Positions 43,662 through 54,849 of a stretch of DNA of 64,000 bases are shown here, one piece after another (positions within the stretch are counted from its first letter, which is position 1; every line of letters begins with the position of its first letter). A program made the translations under genes and the position numbers. The notes under the pieces were generated by a model. It was not told where the DNA came from. It saw nothing but the letters and a program-made list of their open reading frames with translations, and did no database searches. The DNA comes from Trichuris trichiura (lineage: Eukaryota; Nematoda; Enoplea; Trichinellida; Trichuridae), in NCBI GenBank assembly GCA_037903355.1, contig JBAJFE010000004.1:3720001-3784000 (forward strand), written 5' to 3'.

Positions 43662-46600
43662 CTAATTCAACTTTAATGTAGCAAATGCTTTTTAATTTCC
43701 CTTATCTGTGTTTACTGGGTATAATGTAACCAGACCATCGTTCTTTTGTATTTTTCAAATTCAAAAAACAAATGGTAAACAGATTCACCACTAGAAGACT
43801 GCACTTCTGAATGTGCCAGCTGCATTTGTAGAAAACAAAAAAGGTAACGCCCATCAGCAGTGCCTAAGCGATGAAAAAGCAGCAGAAAGTTTGCAAGCGC
43901 AGCAGACAGCTTTTCAAGGTATTCAGTTTTTTATTACAATTTTCACACAAATAAACAGGCGAAAACGCTGCTTTCAGTCGCTGCTGCTCCTTCGAGCTTG
44001 AAACGAATTGCCCATTCGTCGTAACTCCGTTTGGCCATTAGAATTCATTTCAAAAACTTTCAAAAGTTCTGTGTCCCATGGCTTCAATACTTGGAAGGAC
44101 GAAAAGTCCGCACTTCCATTTTCACGTATCGTCGCCATAGCAGAAAACAAAAAATATCTTTCTTCCCGCTGTATGCCATTTAGGAGGGAGGGGCAAAGTG
44201 GGTACTCCCACTAGAACAGCTTTGATATTTCTGAAGTTACCATTTTGGAATGCTAACCAAGTGACCAAACGAGTGCATCTCATATCGTCTGCCGCTGACA
44301 AAGTATAATATCTTCATTTGATATGGTCACATTTTCCAGATATCTTTGCGCTCTGGCTGATCACGATTATCGGTACATACAGCTGGAGCTGGGCGGCTGA
44401 ATTGTTGCCTGAGACATATCGTTTACAACAGTCGAAATACGAAGCTGTCAACGTTCACCCGAAGGCTATTGCGGGTACTCGTCCAGCCAATTGAACCTAA
44501 GGCATATTTCCAGACGCTGCAGAAGGTAATACGAAACATATCTTCTTATCATAAGGGCGGCAGCCAGAATCCAGAGCAAAATGAGTGCTCACAACGGAAA
44601 GCACTTATTTTCTTGGATGACTCTGCGGTCGAATAACCAAAGATGTGACCAAACGAGCGCATCTTTTCCTATCATAAGTCTGTGACGTGTTTTCGTCACA
44701 ATTCTCCACGACCAAGCCATATCGTAGCATCATATCGTTCAATCTTTAGAAGGGGCACCTACTGCAGTTCGAGCAGCTAGTCGCGTAAGTCCCTACCAAT
44801 AGGAGCTGCAACTCGATTCGTTGCTGCGCCTTCTTTCGCATATCATAACATAATGCCCTAAGCCTAACTCGGCAGCAACTGTTAAGCAATATCGTTAGAA
44901 CGACCACGGCAGGTCTCCACTAATGAATATCGTCTTCTATCTACCACTCGAAGCGGCAGTGATTGTCGCAGCTGACGAAACGGGGTTTAGAAACTGCCTT
45001 CTTCAATCCATAATCACCAAAGCTGCCCTGTACTCACTTCCTTTCAAGCCTACGCTGCACCGCGTCGGGAAAAGTGCAACGTAAAGCACAAAGTCAACAA
45101 CACGACCGACCAGCAACGCGCTACCGAGCAGACTAAGAAGAGCAGTACGTGGCATTAATGTGGTTGCTGTAAGTAGTAGTCAGGCACAAACCAACGCGTT
45201 TTAAAGAATGTTTCGCAAATGGTTTCCATTTAACTTCGAAAGAAAACAAACATTTATTTTTGCTCTTTCCAAAAATTTTATTTCACATGGGCATCTTCTT
45301 TCTCGTTTGCTGCCAATCCTAGGCATGAGCTAACGCTTAGGTAATAGCACCTGCGATTGCACTTTGTATTAGTGTAACTAATTCTAGCATTTGCGCGTGG
45401 ATAATTCAATTTTAAAGTGAGCAGATGTCTTCAGGTGCATATCTGCGAAGCGAAAATATATTTAGCGTTTCCAGTCAATTCACTTTCTACTCTAAGCGGA
45501 AAGCAGAAAAATGTGACGGGCATTTGATTAGCGCCATTAAAATGTATTGCGAGTTTGAGTATCCAGTGTTAAGCCATTAAGTTGATCGTTTTAATATATA
45601 AAGCGCTGCTAATTAAGCGAAATGCGGCCGATAATTTTGTAGTACCGCGAACGAGCGATCGGCAAAAAGCTGTAAAAGTAGTAAAAAGTATTCGTCGAGG
45701 GTGGCGGTTAAGTAATAAACGCTAAGCGAAAAGCGTCTCCTTTGAAAACTAAAATAACTTTTCCCATTTTCCTGTCACGAACGCTCTTTTATTTTATTAA
45801 TGCTCTTGACGTACCGCAAAATCGAAATTGGCAATGCGCGCCGTGCTAATTAGATCCAGTTTGAGCAAGCAATTAAAAAACCAGTTTTTCACTATGTCGC
45901 TCGCTTTTTTCAAACGGGTTAAATTTTTGGGTGCAGTTTTACCCTTAATGCCGACATTGTTCTGGCGTTTCTCAAATAATTTAAACCGGCAGATTCAAAG
46001 GAAATTCCTGCAGGCACGCGAAGAGACAACATCACGTTTTGCCTAAATTACTTTATTGCCCTAAAACCGCGAGTCCCAAGTTGATTTTCAAACGGTTCGT
46101 TTTTCCGAAGCGGCGTTGCAGTTATTTATTGTTGAGAAAGAATTGCTATTGCTTTTTCGCGACTTTACGTGCGCTACCCGTAAAAAGACTGCAACATTCG
46201 GCTGTGTCGTTCCAAGCGAAGCAGGAGCTCTTGTTCTCAAAAATTCTTAATATATTGCAGTATCAACGGTTTCAGGGCAACTGGCGCCTTTTGATATCCA
46301 AATGTAGCAATTTCAAAAATAATTTTGAAGGTTATTGTTTCTTTTCCTGTCTATTTGCCAGTCGCGCTTGTTTTTTAATACGCAAAAATTTTAAATGCAG
46401 TTCTTATCTGCGTTCTTCAAGACTTACTCTACTTTTCAAAAGTTTAAATTCCGATTTGCCATTGCTTCAACGCTTCATTTGGAGCGCTTCTTATTATCCC
46501 CGGTAAGACAAGTTTACATTGCTACAAAAATTGCACATCGTCTAGCCTAGTTTGCAAATCAGTTCACCTGCAGTGGTCACACATGCTAATTTTAAATCAA

Positions 46601-47449
46601 ATACTGGAGAACTGTCTTTTAAAAGTCATATCTCAACGTGTATACTCAGAACTTCTAAAAAAAATAGTACACTGCATTTTCAATTAATGCAAACCTGACT
46701 GCGAGTAAGGCAGAATAAGACATTCGTTCTCGACTTGAAGACTTTCAATACAGATAAACAACAGTCTGTTACACGCGTAGGTTGAAACAATTTGCTGGAA
46801 TCCTTTAGAATGATTGTAACAAAACGAGTTAGATTATGTTCAGAGGTAGATTTTGCGTAAGTGGTGTACCAGCGAGAGAATACGGAGGAGGAGGTATTTG
46901 GTAAGCGATGAAGGAAGAATGATCAATGGAAAGGTCGTACGGAGGAGGACAAACTAAGCGATAATCGTACGAACTCCTTCCGGGACACTGGTAGAAGGTA
47001 TGACACAAGCGAACCGCGAGTCGAGCTAGCACCGGGCGTACGTTCCAAGCGACGTCCATTATCAACAGCAAAAGGACCACGGCGGACAAAAGGTAGCTGG
47101 CGATTCCAACAACGCATACGGAATCGTTCGCCTTTTTTTGAGCTTTGCCAAGACTAGACATCGGTGGTCGGATATTTTGTCCCTCCAATGGCTGCTGGAC
47201 AATCAAATGATCGTAGAAGCGCCGTTCGCCAACCACATTCCAAACAGTGCATGTATACTCGTCTGTGTCTTCCTCGCTAGCCGAAATAATCATCGAGTCG
47301 GAAGGTTATACCATTTTGCGCTATCCATCGGGACGAACAATCTTTCCATCCTGAAAGGCAAAAAATTAGTTTCAACATAACATCCTGTTTTCGTAAATAA
47401 CTCTGCCCGAAACCTTTGAACATTTATTTAACTTATCTGCTTTCCAGAG
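43662..47449. repeat. Segmental repeat unit, copy B (between LTRs)
   Basis: Second copy of the unit, 3.79 kb, corresponding to about 35430-39217 of copy A. Copia LTR sequence lies immediately on both sides (43482-43661 and 47450-47644). It lacks the SPOUT1-exon part. A 155-codon plus-strand ORF at 46039-46506 is not conserved in A or C and is not called. Confidence 0.87.
46829..47350 (-). pseudogene. Ig/TM/PPPY terminal exon, copy B (two stops)
   Basis: Same length (522 nt) and acceptor context as the intact exon at 52020-52541. In the splice-compatible frame, however, CAG becomes TAG within the PDGQRK segment and a TAA follows four codons later. The remaining Ig half, helix and both PPPY motifs stay readable, indicating recent decay. 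Confidence 0.88.
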
Positions 47450-47644
47450 TGACGTCATTGTTTTTGTTAGGACAAGGCATGTCCTTCACGAGAAGCCTAC
47501 GACGAGAGGCGCCTGAGAATCGTCTTACCTTGTCAGTACAGTACCTAACCTGGTTTTAGTGAGTCGGTCGTTCTGCTGTGTCTTGATGTAGTGTCACGTG
47601 TCCTGACAAGTAAAAGCTGTCCTACCCGCTCTGAAATCCCAACA
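47450..47644 (+). repeat. Solo Copia LTR
   Basis: 195 bp, TGACGTCATTG...AATCCCAACA, highly similar to the LTR at 39218-39412. It sits exactly between the end of repeat copy B and the start of the sequence leading into copy C. No internal Copia sequence adjoins it. Confidence 0.82.
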
Positions 47645-47828
47645 TTATCGAAAAGGATTCACTTATGAGCGCTTCGGAAAGGAAAAACGAAGGCAACTTA
47701 TTCCGCGTACGCGCGACAATTTATACAACGCACGTTTAGCATTGAGACTTGAAAAGTGTTTGCTTCTGATGGCATCGCCTCCGGTCGGCTTGTTTTATTC
47801 AAACTATTTTCAGTCTGTTTTACGTTAC

Positions 47829-47985
47829 GCAAAGGTCAGCGCCTCTTTTTGGCAAGCAACTTCTTTTTTAGTAGAACAAGCGACTGTACAACCGCTCAAA
47901 TGAAGATAAACGTGTGATACTTACACGCTGCTGTTTCCTCTTTGGCAAAAGAACCGGATGGTTCCTTTTCCTCCACTGAATTCAT
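47829..47985 (-). pseudogene. Duplicate of SPOUT1 exons 1 and 2
   Basis: Exon 1 copy (47925-47985, same 61 nt with ATG, coding MNSVEEKEPSGSF and a gtaagt donor) and exon 2 copy (about 47829-47870). The exon 2 acceptor AG is lost (tac for tag) and no further SPOUT1 exons follow downstream, so it is a dead partial duplicate carried by the unit. Confidence 0.85.
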
Positions 47986-48305
47986 CTCTGCAATCTGGAG
48001 CGTTCTGAGACAAGAAATTGCAATCTCAGCGAAGTCGAGCAGCAATTACAGTACCAACTATGCTAATGGAGCGTAAAAACAGTCAACTACTTCTGAGACA
48101 GTAATGCAACTGCTACTGAAAGCCTACGGACGTCTTAAATTTAAAGTCACTAAAATATGAAGCAGTCAGCGTGCATGCGGGTAACGTTTTAATCCCCGTG
48201 TATTTCAGATACGTGCATACTTAATGGCCAGAAAACCAGCAGCGAGCTTCGTCGTTTTTGCTAGAAACTCCCCATGAGAGCAGGTTAAAACTAACGCAAT
48301 TTAAT

Positions 48306-48524
48306 CATGTTGAGTTTCTTTTACGGAAATCTGTCCCGTTGATAATATTTATTATTCCGGAGCTTTCGGGTCAAGCGAGACCCGTCTTCAGCGGTGTTAA
48401 TATACGGGTCAACTTGACCCGAAAGCTCCGGAATAATAAATATTATCAACGGGACAGATTTCCGTAAAAGAAACTCAACATGAAACTATACGGTCCCGTA
48501 CTAAGAAGTTACATTTTCAAAGCA
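48306..48524 (-). mobile_element. Miniature PLE: perfect 70-bp inverted repeat around a hammerhead-like motif
   Basis: The arms 48306-48375 and 48413-48482 are perfect inverted copies separated by 37 bp, plus a 42-nt tail to 48524. The flanking 9-nt repeat caatttaat (48297-48305 and 48525-48533) occurs once at the matching site of copy A (about 35190), giving an empty site. Tail and arm resemble the 5' and 3' termini of the 4.3-6.5 kb Penelope-like element, so this appears to be only the fused ends of such an element. Confidence 0.85.
48360..48396 (-). ncRNA. Hammerhead-ribozyme-like motif within the palindrome
   Basis: Minus strand: CCG then CTGAAGA, unpaired C, stem GGGTC/GACCC with loop TCGCTT, GAAA, GCTC, CGG. 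The flanking ccg/cgg can form stem I and AGCU the short stem III. The core has A for U at the seventh position, so activity is doubtful. Confidence 0.55.
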
Positions 48525-49417
48525 CAATTTAATGCGCCTTTTCCCCATATAACGACTGCTCACTGATGATAGCAGTAAAAAGGTCTGATGTCACCGTCAT
48601 CCAAGAGTTGTCTGACCCAGTCTTCAAAGGAAAATTCCGCTTAGAGCAGCCTCCAACGAGTTCAGAAAGCTACAGATAATAAACGTTTTTTACTTTTGTC
48701 AACGCTGAGCAGTTGTTATATGTGGGAAAAATGTTACACACAATCATTGCAAGACGTTTGTAATTCAACTTTAGTGTAGCGGATGCTTGTTATTTTTTCT
48801 TATCCATGTTTACTGGATATAATGTAACCAGAGCATTGCACTTTTCAACTTTTCAAATTCAAAAAACACAAATGGTAAACAGATTCACCACTAGGAGACA
48901 CGGCACTTCAGAATGTGATAGCCGCATTTGTAGAAAACAAAAAAAGGTATTGCCCATCAGCAGTGCCCAAGCTATGAAAAAGCAGCAGAAAGTTTGCAAG
49001 CCCAGCAGACAGTTTTTCAAGGTATTCAGTTTTTTATTACAATTTTCACACAAATAAACAGGCGAAAACATTGCCTTCAGTCGTTGCCACCGCTTCGAGC
49101 TTGAAACGAACCGACAATTATACGTAAGTCCGTTTGGCCATTAGAATTCTTTGCAAAAAGTTTCAGAAGCGCTGTTCCACCTGGCTTCAACACGTGGAAG
49201 TACAGGAAGCCCACACGTCCATTTTCACATATTTTCGCCGTAGCAGTAAACAAAAAAATATCTTTCTTCCCGCTGTATGCCATTTAGGAGGGAGGGGCAA
49301 AGTGGGTACTCCCGCCGAAACAGCTCTCATATTTGTGAAGTTACCATTTTGGAATGCTAACCAAGTGACCAAACGAGCGTATCTCATATCGTCTGCCCCT
49401 GATAAAACATAATATCT

Positions 49418-49708
49418 TCATTTGATGTGGTCACGGTTTCCAGGTATCTTTGCGCTATGGCTGATCACGACTATCGGTGCATACAGCTGGGGCTGGGCGG
49501 CTGAACTGTTGCGTGAGACATATCGTTTACAACAGTCGTAATACGAAGCTGTCAACGTTCTCCCGAAGGCACTTGCGGGTATTGGTCCAGCTAATTCAAA
49601 GTGAGATACTCTTCCAGGGGCTACAGGAGCTAATACGAAACATATCTTCTTATCGTAAGGGCAGCTGTCAGAAACAAGCGCAAAATAACTGCTCACAACG
49701 GAATGCAC
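49418..49708 (-). other. Unidentified ORF, copy C counterpart of 36083-36373
   Basis: 96 codons (MHSVVSSYFALVSDSCPYDKK...) open over the same span as in copy A. No domain recognised and no convincing neighbour exons. It may be part of an unknown spliced gene in the unit, or chance. Confidence 0.25.
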
Positions 49709-49740
49709 TTATTTCTTGGATGACTTTGTGGTTGAACAAC

Positions 49741-49896
49741 CAAAGATGTGACCAAAGGAGCGGATCTTTTTCTATCATTAGCTTATAGCGTGTTTTAGTA
49801 ACACGCTTCCATAGCGACCAAAGATGTGACCAAACGAGCGCATCTTTTCATATCATTAGTTTATGCCGTGCTTTGGTCACAATTCTCCACAGCGAA
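49741..49896. repeat. 78-bp tandem duplication unique to copy C
   Basis: Two consecutive 78-bp units each beginning caaagatgtgaccaaa and holding a gagcgNatctttt core. Copies A (about 36409) and B (about 44638) have one unit only. Confidence 0.8.
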
Positions 49897-52019
49897 GCCA
49901 TATCATGGGATTATATCCTCCAAGCTTTATAAGGGGCTTCTACTGCAGTTCGAGGAGCTCGCCGCGTAGGTTCCTAGCAATAGCAGCGGCAACTCCATTC
50001 GTTGCTGCGCCTTCTTTATGATATCATAAACAAATGTTGTAATACCAATTCGCCACAAACTGTTAAGCAACATCGTTAGAAGAACCACGGCTACTCTGCT
50101 CGAATGAATATCGTCTTCCGTCTACCACTCGAAGCGGCAGTGATTGCCCCAGCTGACGAAACGGGGCTCAAAAACTGCCCTCTTCAATCCATAATCACCA
50201 AAGCTGCCCTGTACTCACTTCCTTTCAAGCCTACGCTGCACCGCGTCAGGAAAAGTGCAACGTAAAGCACAAAGTGAACAACAGGACCGACCAGAAACGC
50301 GCTACCAAGCACACTAAAAGTAACGGTACGTGGCATTAATGTGGTTACTGTAAGTGGTAGTAAGGTACAAACCAACGCGTTTTAAAGAATGTCTTGTAAA
50401 ATGTTTCCATTTAACTTCGAACGAAAAGAAACATTTATTTTTGCTCTTTCCAAAATTTTTATTTCACCTGGGCATCTTCTTTCTCGTTTGCTGCCAATCC
50501 TAGGCATGAGCTAACGCTTGGGTACTAGCACCTGCGAATGCACTTTGTATTGCCGTAACTGATTTTAGCATTTGTGCGTGAATAATTGAATTTTAAAGTG
50601 AGCAGATGTCTTCAGGTGCATATCTGCGAAAGGAAAGTATATTTAGCGTTTCGAGTCAATTCAGTTTGTACTCAAAGCGGAAAGCAGAAAAAGGTGACGG
50701 GCATTTGATTAGCGCCATTAAAACGTATTGCTAGTTTGAGTATCCACTGTTAAGCCATTAAGTTGATCGTTTTGATATATAAAGCGCTGCTAATTAGGCG
50801 AAATTCGGCCGACAATTTTGTAGTCCCGCGAACGAGCGATCGGCAAAGAGCTGTAAAAGTGGTAAAAAGTATTCGTCGAGGGTGGCGGTTAAGTAATAAA
50901 CGCAAAGCGAACAGTGTCTCCTTTGAAAACTGAAATAACTTTTCCCATTTTCCTGTCAGGGACGCTCTATTATTTTATTAATGCTCTTGACGTTCTGCAA
51001 AATCGAAGTCGGGAATGCGCGCCGTGCTAATTAGTTCCAGTTTGAGCAAGCAATTAAGAAACCAGTTTTGCACTACGTCGCTCGCTTTTTTAAAACGAGT
51101 TAAATTTTTGGGTGCAGTTTTACCTTTAATGCCGACATTGTTCTGGCGTTTCTCAAATAATCTAAACCGGCAGATTCAAAGGAAATTCTTCCCGGCACGC
51201 GAAGATACAAAGTCACATTTTCCCTAAATCACTCTATTACTCCAAAACCGCGAGTCCCAAGCTGATTCTCAAACGGTCCGTTTTTCCGAAGCGGCGGCGT
51301 TGCAGCTATTTATTGCTCAAAAAAGTTTGCTATTGTTTTTCCGCAACTTTACGAGCGCTATCCGTCAGAAGATTGCAATGTTCGCCTGCCTCATCCCTAG
51401 CGAAGCTGGAGCTCTTGCTCTTACAAATCTGTAATCCGTTGGTGTATCAACGGTCTGAAAGCAACTAAAGCCTTTTGATGTCGAAATGTAGCAATTTCAA
51501 AAATAATTTTGAAAGTTGTTGCTTCTTGCCTTGTCTGCTTTTCTACCGCGCCTAGTTTTTTAAAACGCAAAAATTTTAAATGCAGAACTTGCCTGCGTTC
51601 ATTAAGTCTTACTGTACTTTTTAAAAATTTGAATGGCAATTTTTCGAGTGCTTCAACGCTTCATTTGCAGTGCTTCTTACCATTGCCGGTAAGTCTGGTT
51701 TACATTGCTACAAAGATTGCACATCGTGTAGGCAAGTTTGCAAATCAGCTTACCTCCGAAATAGTCATTCATGCTAATTTAAAATCAAATGCTGGTGAAC
51801 TGTCTTTTAAATGTCATATCTCAACGTGTGTACTCGGAACTTGTAAAAAAGAAAATAATAACCCGCGTTTTCGGTTAACGCAGACCTGACGGTGAGTAAG
51901 GCAGAATAAGACATTCGTTGTCGACTTAAAGACTTTCAATAGAGATAAACAACAGTGTGTTACACGCGCAGGTTGAAACAATTTGCTGGAACCCTGTAGA
52001 ATGATTGTAACAAAACGAG

Positions 52020-54849
52020 TTAGATCATACTAACAGGTCGATTTTGCATAAGGCGTGTTCCAGCGAGAGAATACGGAGGAGGAGGTATTTGGTAAGCGAT
52101 GAATGAAGAATGATCAATGGAAAGGTCGTACGGAGGAGGACAAACTAAGCGATGATCGTACGAACCCCTTCTGGGACACCGGTAGAAGGTATGACACAAG
52201 CGAATCCCGAGTCGAGCGAGCACCGGGCGTACATTCCAAGCGACGTCCATTATCAGCAGCAAAAGGACCACGGCGGACAAAAGATAGCTGGCAATTCCAA
52301 CAACGCATACGGAATCGTCCGCCTCTTTTTGAGCTTTGCCAAGACTAGACATCGGTGGTCGGATATTTTGTCCCTCTAATGGCTGCTGGACAATCAAATG
52401 ATTGTAGAAGCGCCGTTCGCCAACCACATTCCATACAATGCATGTATACTCGCCTGTGTCGTCCTCGGTAGCCGAAATAATCATCAAGTCGGAAGGAGAT
52501 ACCATTTTGCGCTGTCCGTCGGGACGAACAATCTTTCCGTCCTGAAAGGCGAAAAATTAATTTCAACATAACATCCAGTTTTCATAAATTACTCTGCCCT
52601 AAACCTTTCTTAGTAACGTTATTGTCTTGAAGTAAGCTTGCCTTATGGGCATTTGTCGGCGTGTGCATAGCGTAAAGGTACTGCTGTGGGTACTGCCTAT
52701 TCCAATGGACCTCTTTTACTGAGTGATAAATATTTAAAAAGCCGGCACCTTTCCGGCTGCAGCAGAGGGGACGATCTAAGCGAATTCATATGTGTAGTAC
52801 GAAGGGGACCGGGTGTTTAATCACCTATAAAGTGAAAGCACTGCGCGGTCACATTAATGGCGAATAAGCAACCGATATAAACGACTTGTCTTAATAGCCG
52901 TCGAAAGTAAACGTCATCGCTCTTTGAAACCTATCCGCGGGGACAGACTTTCAAGGTCGCGTATTGCTAAGGGAATTAGTTGCCCTTCGCCGAGGCAAAT
53001 AATTACCAGGATTATCTATTTGAAATAAAAATCAAAAATTCTATGTTCATAAGCATCGTAATGCTTTTGTTCCTGCAAAGCTTTATTGTTTTGGCTTACT
53101 GTGCTTCAAGCGCGTTTGTAAGCGTTGGCAACTTTTGAAAGGCAGTAAGGAAAATTGAAAGTCTGCAATGCGTTTGTTTCAAGAATGAGATAGTGCTATC
53201 AGCACATCGAAAGCCCGACGCGTCGTCTTAGATCGTTGGCATTGGAAACATGTGCTCTTCGGAATCGCTGCGTTCGGTTGGAAAAAGGTGAATGGAAGCG
53301 CAATGGAAAATCGAGAACACCCTCAGACAACTAAGTTTTGAAAAAGGCGGCGGAAGCAACGCCGACTGCCAACCTCGAACAAACAGTCAATAGGGAGCGC
53401 AATACCTTAGGAGAAGCTATCCAGCGGTCGTATGCGAGAAACAGTAAGGTAAGTTGAACAAGCAAATATTTTTCGTACAGCCTTTGCAGGAGGGAAAGAA
53501 TGAGCTGCTCGCGTTAAGGTTAAGTCTTTCAGTTCCGCGCGTAGACGACAAGCTAGCTAAAGCGATCAAGCGCAACTTGGAAATGATATTCAAATGCATT
53601 GAATGCCTTCGACTGATTTGCAAATTTTGATAGCGCTAAAGCTTCGGGGAAATGCCAACAGCTGCTCAAAGATCAACCCGTTAGGAGTTGCGTTTCAGCA
53701 AACCCACGCGGCCATGGTCAAGAAGGACCGAGCAACTGTCGTACTCTTATTAGTTGGCTGACATGCTGTCGTCGCAAGAACATCTGCGGAGACTTCGTTG
53801 CGCATTGTATTCAGGGTATGGCGACAGAATTTGTTAAATTGAACAGCGGCAAGCCGACCCAGGGCTTCTGCTGATAAATTGGTTAAGCCAAAGTACCCTT
53901 TGAAAAAAGACGGCTTATCTTGCTCATCGACTACGACAAGTACAAGGCGAGTCAACTCCGTCATGCGACCGTCACGGGACATGATGGGGGTTCGTCTACG
54001 AAAGTAAACCGACCAACTCCGAGTTCCTGAGTAGGCAAGTGGTATTTATAGTATGCGATTGTAGTAGAATTGCCAGATTGCTTTGAAGTCACCAAATCAA
54101 ACAACCTTACTGGCTCAGCTTTCCTGTCAACAATGAAACGCGTTGCTTGTCCTATGAAAAAAGCGTGATGACGTTACGCACCTAAGAGCGAACGCAAGCA
54201 AAAAGACTGACGAAGTTTCAATGCCTGTACTGGGGTAGTACTAGTTGGACGACATACCTTTTCCCATCGCAAATTTGGGCCCGGAAAGCCAGCAGGGCTA
54301 CGACACTTGAGGACAACCGATTGACCGACACTGGTATGAACGACTTGCGGTGTTGTTTTGAACAAAGTGTCCAAGTAAACGATCCTCACTCGAACCACTT
54401 GACCGACGACTCCATTGCAAATGCACCAGAAACGACCGTCGTCACCTGAAGAGGAGGGAACCAGCGTAACGCGGTGATTATAATGAGCTGACTATAAGGG
54501 CTACCTTTCCTAAGGCCGACCAGTTGCAGTAGCCCTATCTGCGGCACGTCGTCCGGTACGGGTACAGAAGTGTTGAAACGAAGTATTAGGTTTTGCTGCG
54601 CCGAAGAGGAACCCAAAGTTTGACCATCCTTAAACCAGGATGCGGACTGGCATTTATTAACCATCAATAGCGGTTTGCAGGATAGAGATACGCTAGTAGA
54701 CTGGGGCGCCAGCAGCTCCTTGACGGAACGACTTTGAGTATCTGGAAAAGTTGTATGAAATGGGCCCACCAGCTGACGATGGTACCTTCAAGGGCTTGCA
54801 AGAGGTAGAAGAAGAAAATTGGCCATGCTTTTCGATAATCAATGATCAT
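52020..54849 (-). CDS. Two-Ig-domain membrane receptor with PPPY cytoplasmic tail
   Basis: Type I membrane protein, family not recognised. Four exons (54849-54786, 54741-54505, 54445-54258, 52541-52020) join in frame to 336 residues. Exon 1 encodes a signal peptide (hydrophobic AWPIFFFYLLQAL). Ig domain 1 has VSLSCKP, SASWFKDG and DDGRFWC. Ig domain 2 has VVLKCRSP, LRWEKDGK and DDTGEYTC. A membrane helix (about 242-263) leads to a tail with PPPY at 298-301 and PPPPY at 316-320. PPxY motifs bind WW domains, for example of Nedd4-type ubiquitin ligases, so regulated turnover is a reasonable inference. The phase-0 join across the 1716-nt last intron completes Ig2 exactly. Two decayed copies of the last exon lie downstream (47350-46829, 39118-38601). 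Confidence 0.85.
52604..54257 (-). other. Last intron of the Ig receptor gene
   Basis: About 1.65 kb beyond the repeat-unit boundary. A 95-codon minus ORF at 53695-53982 has no splice-compatible role that I can see, and no transposon features are visible. Confidence 0.5.

Larger units (their letters stand above)
47675..52603. repeat. Segmental repeat unit, copy C
   Basis: Third copy of the unit, running from the SPOUT1-exon-like part (47.8-48.0 kb) to the functional receptor exon (52020-52541). Relative to copy A it carries a 219-bp miniature PLE (48306-48524) and a 78-bp tandem duplication (49741-49896). The rest has no identified gene. Confidence 0.87.

Noticed and set aside
46039..46506. 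155-codon plus-strand ORF in repeat copy B
   Set aside because: Broken in copies A and C and of low-complexity character; no support as a gene.
53695..53982. Candidate extra exon of the Ig receptor
   Set aside because: Joining exon 3 directly to 52541 completes Ig domain 2 in phase; this ORF would disrupt it.
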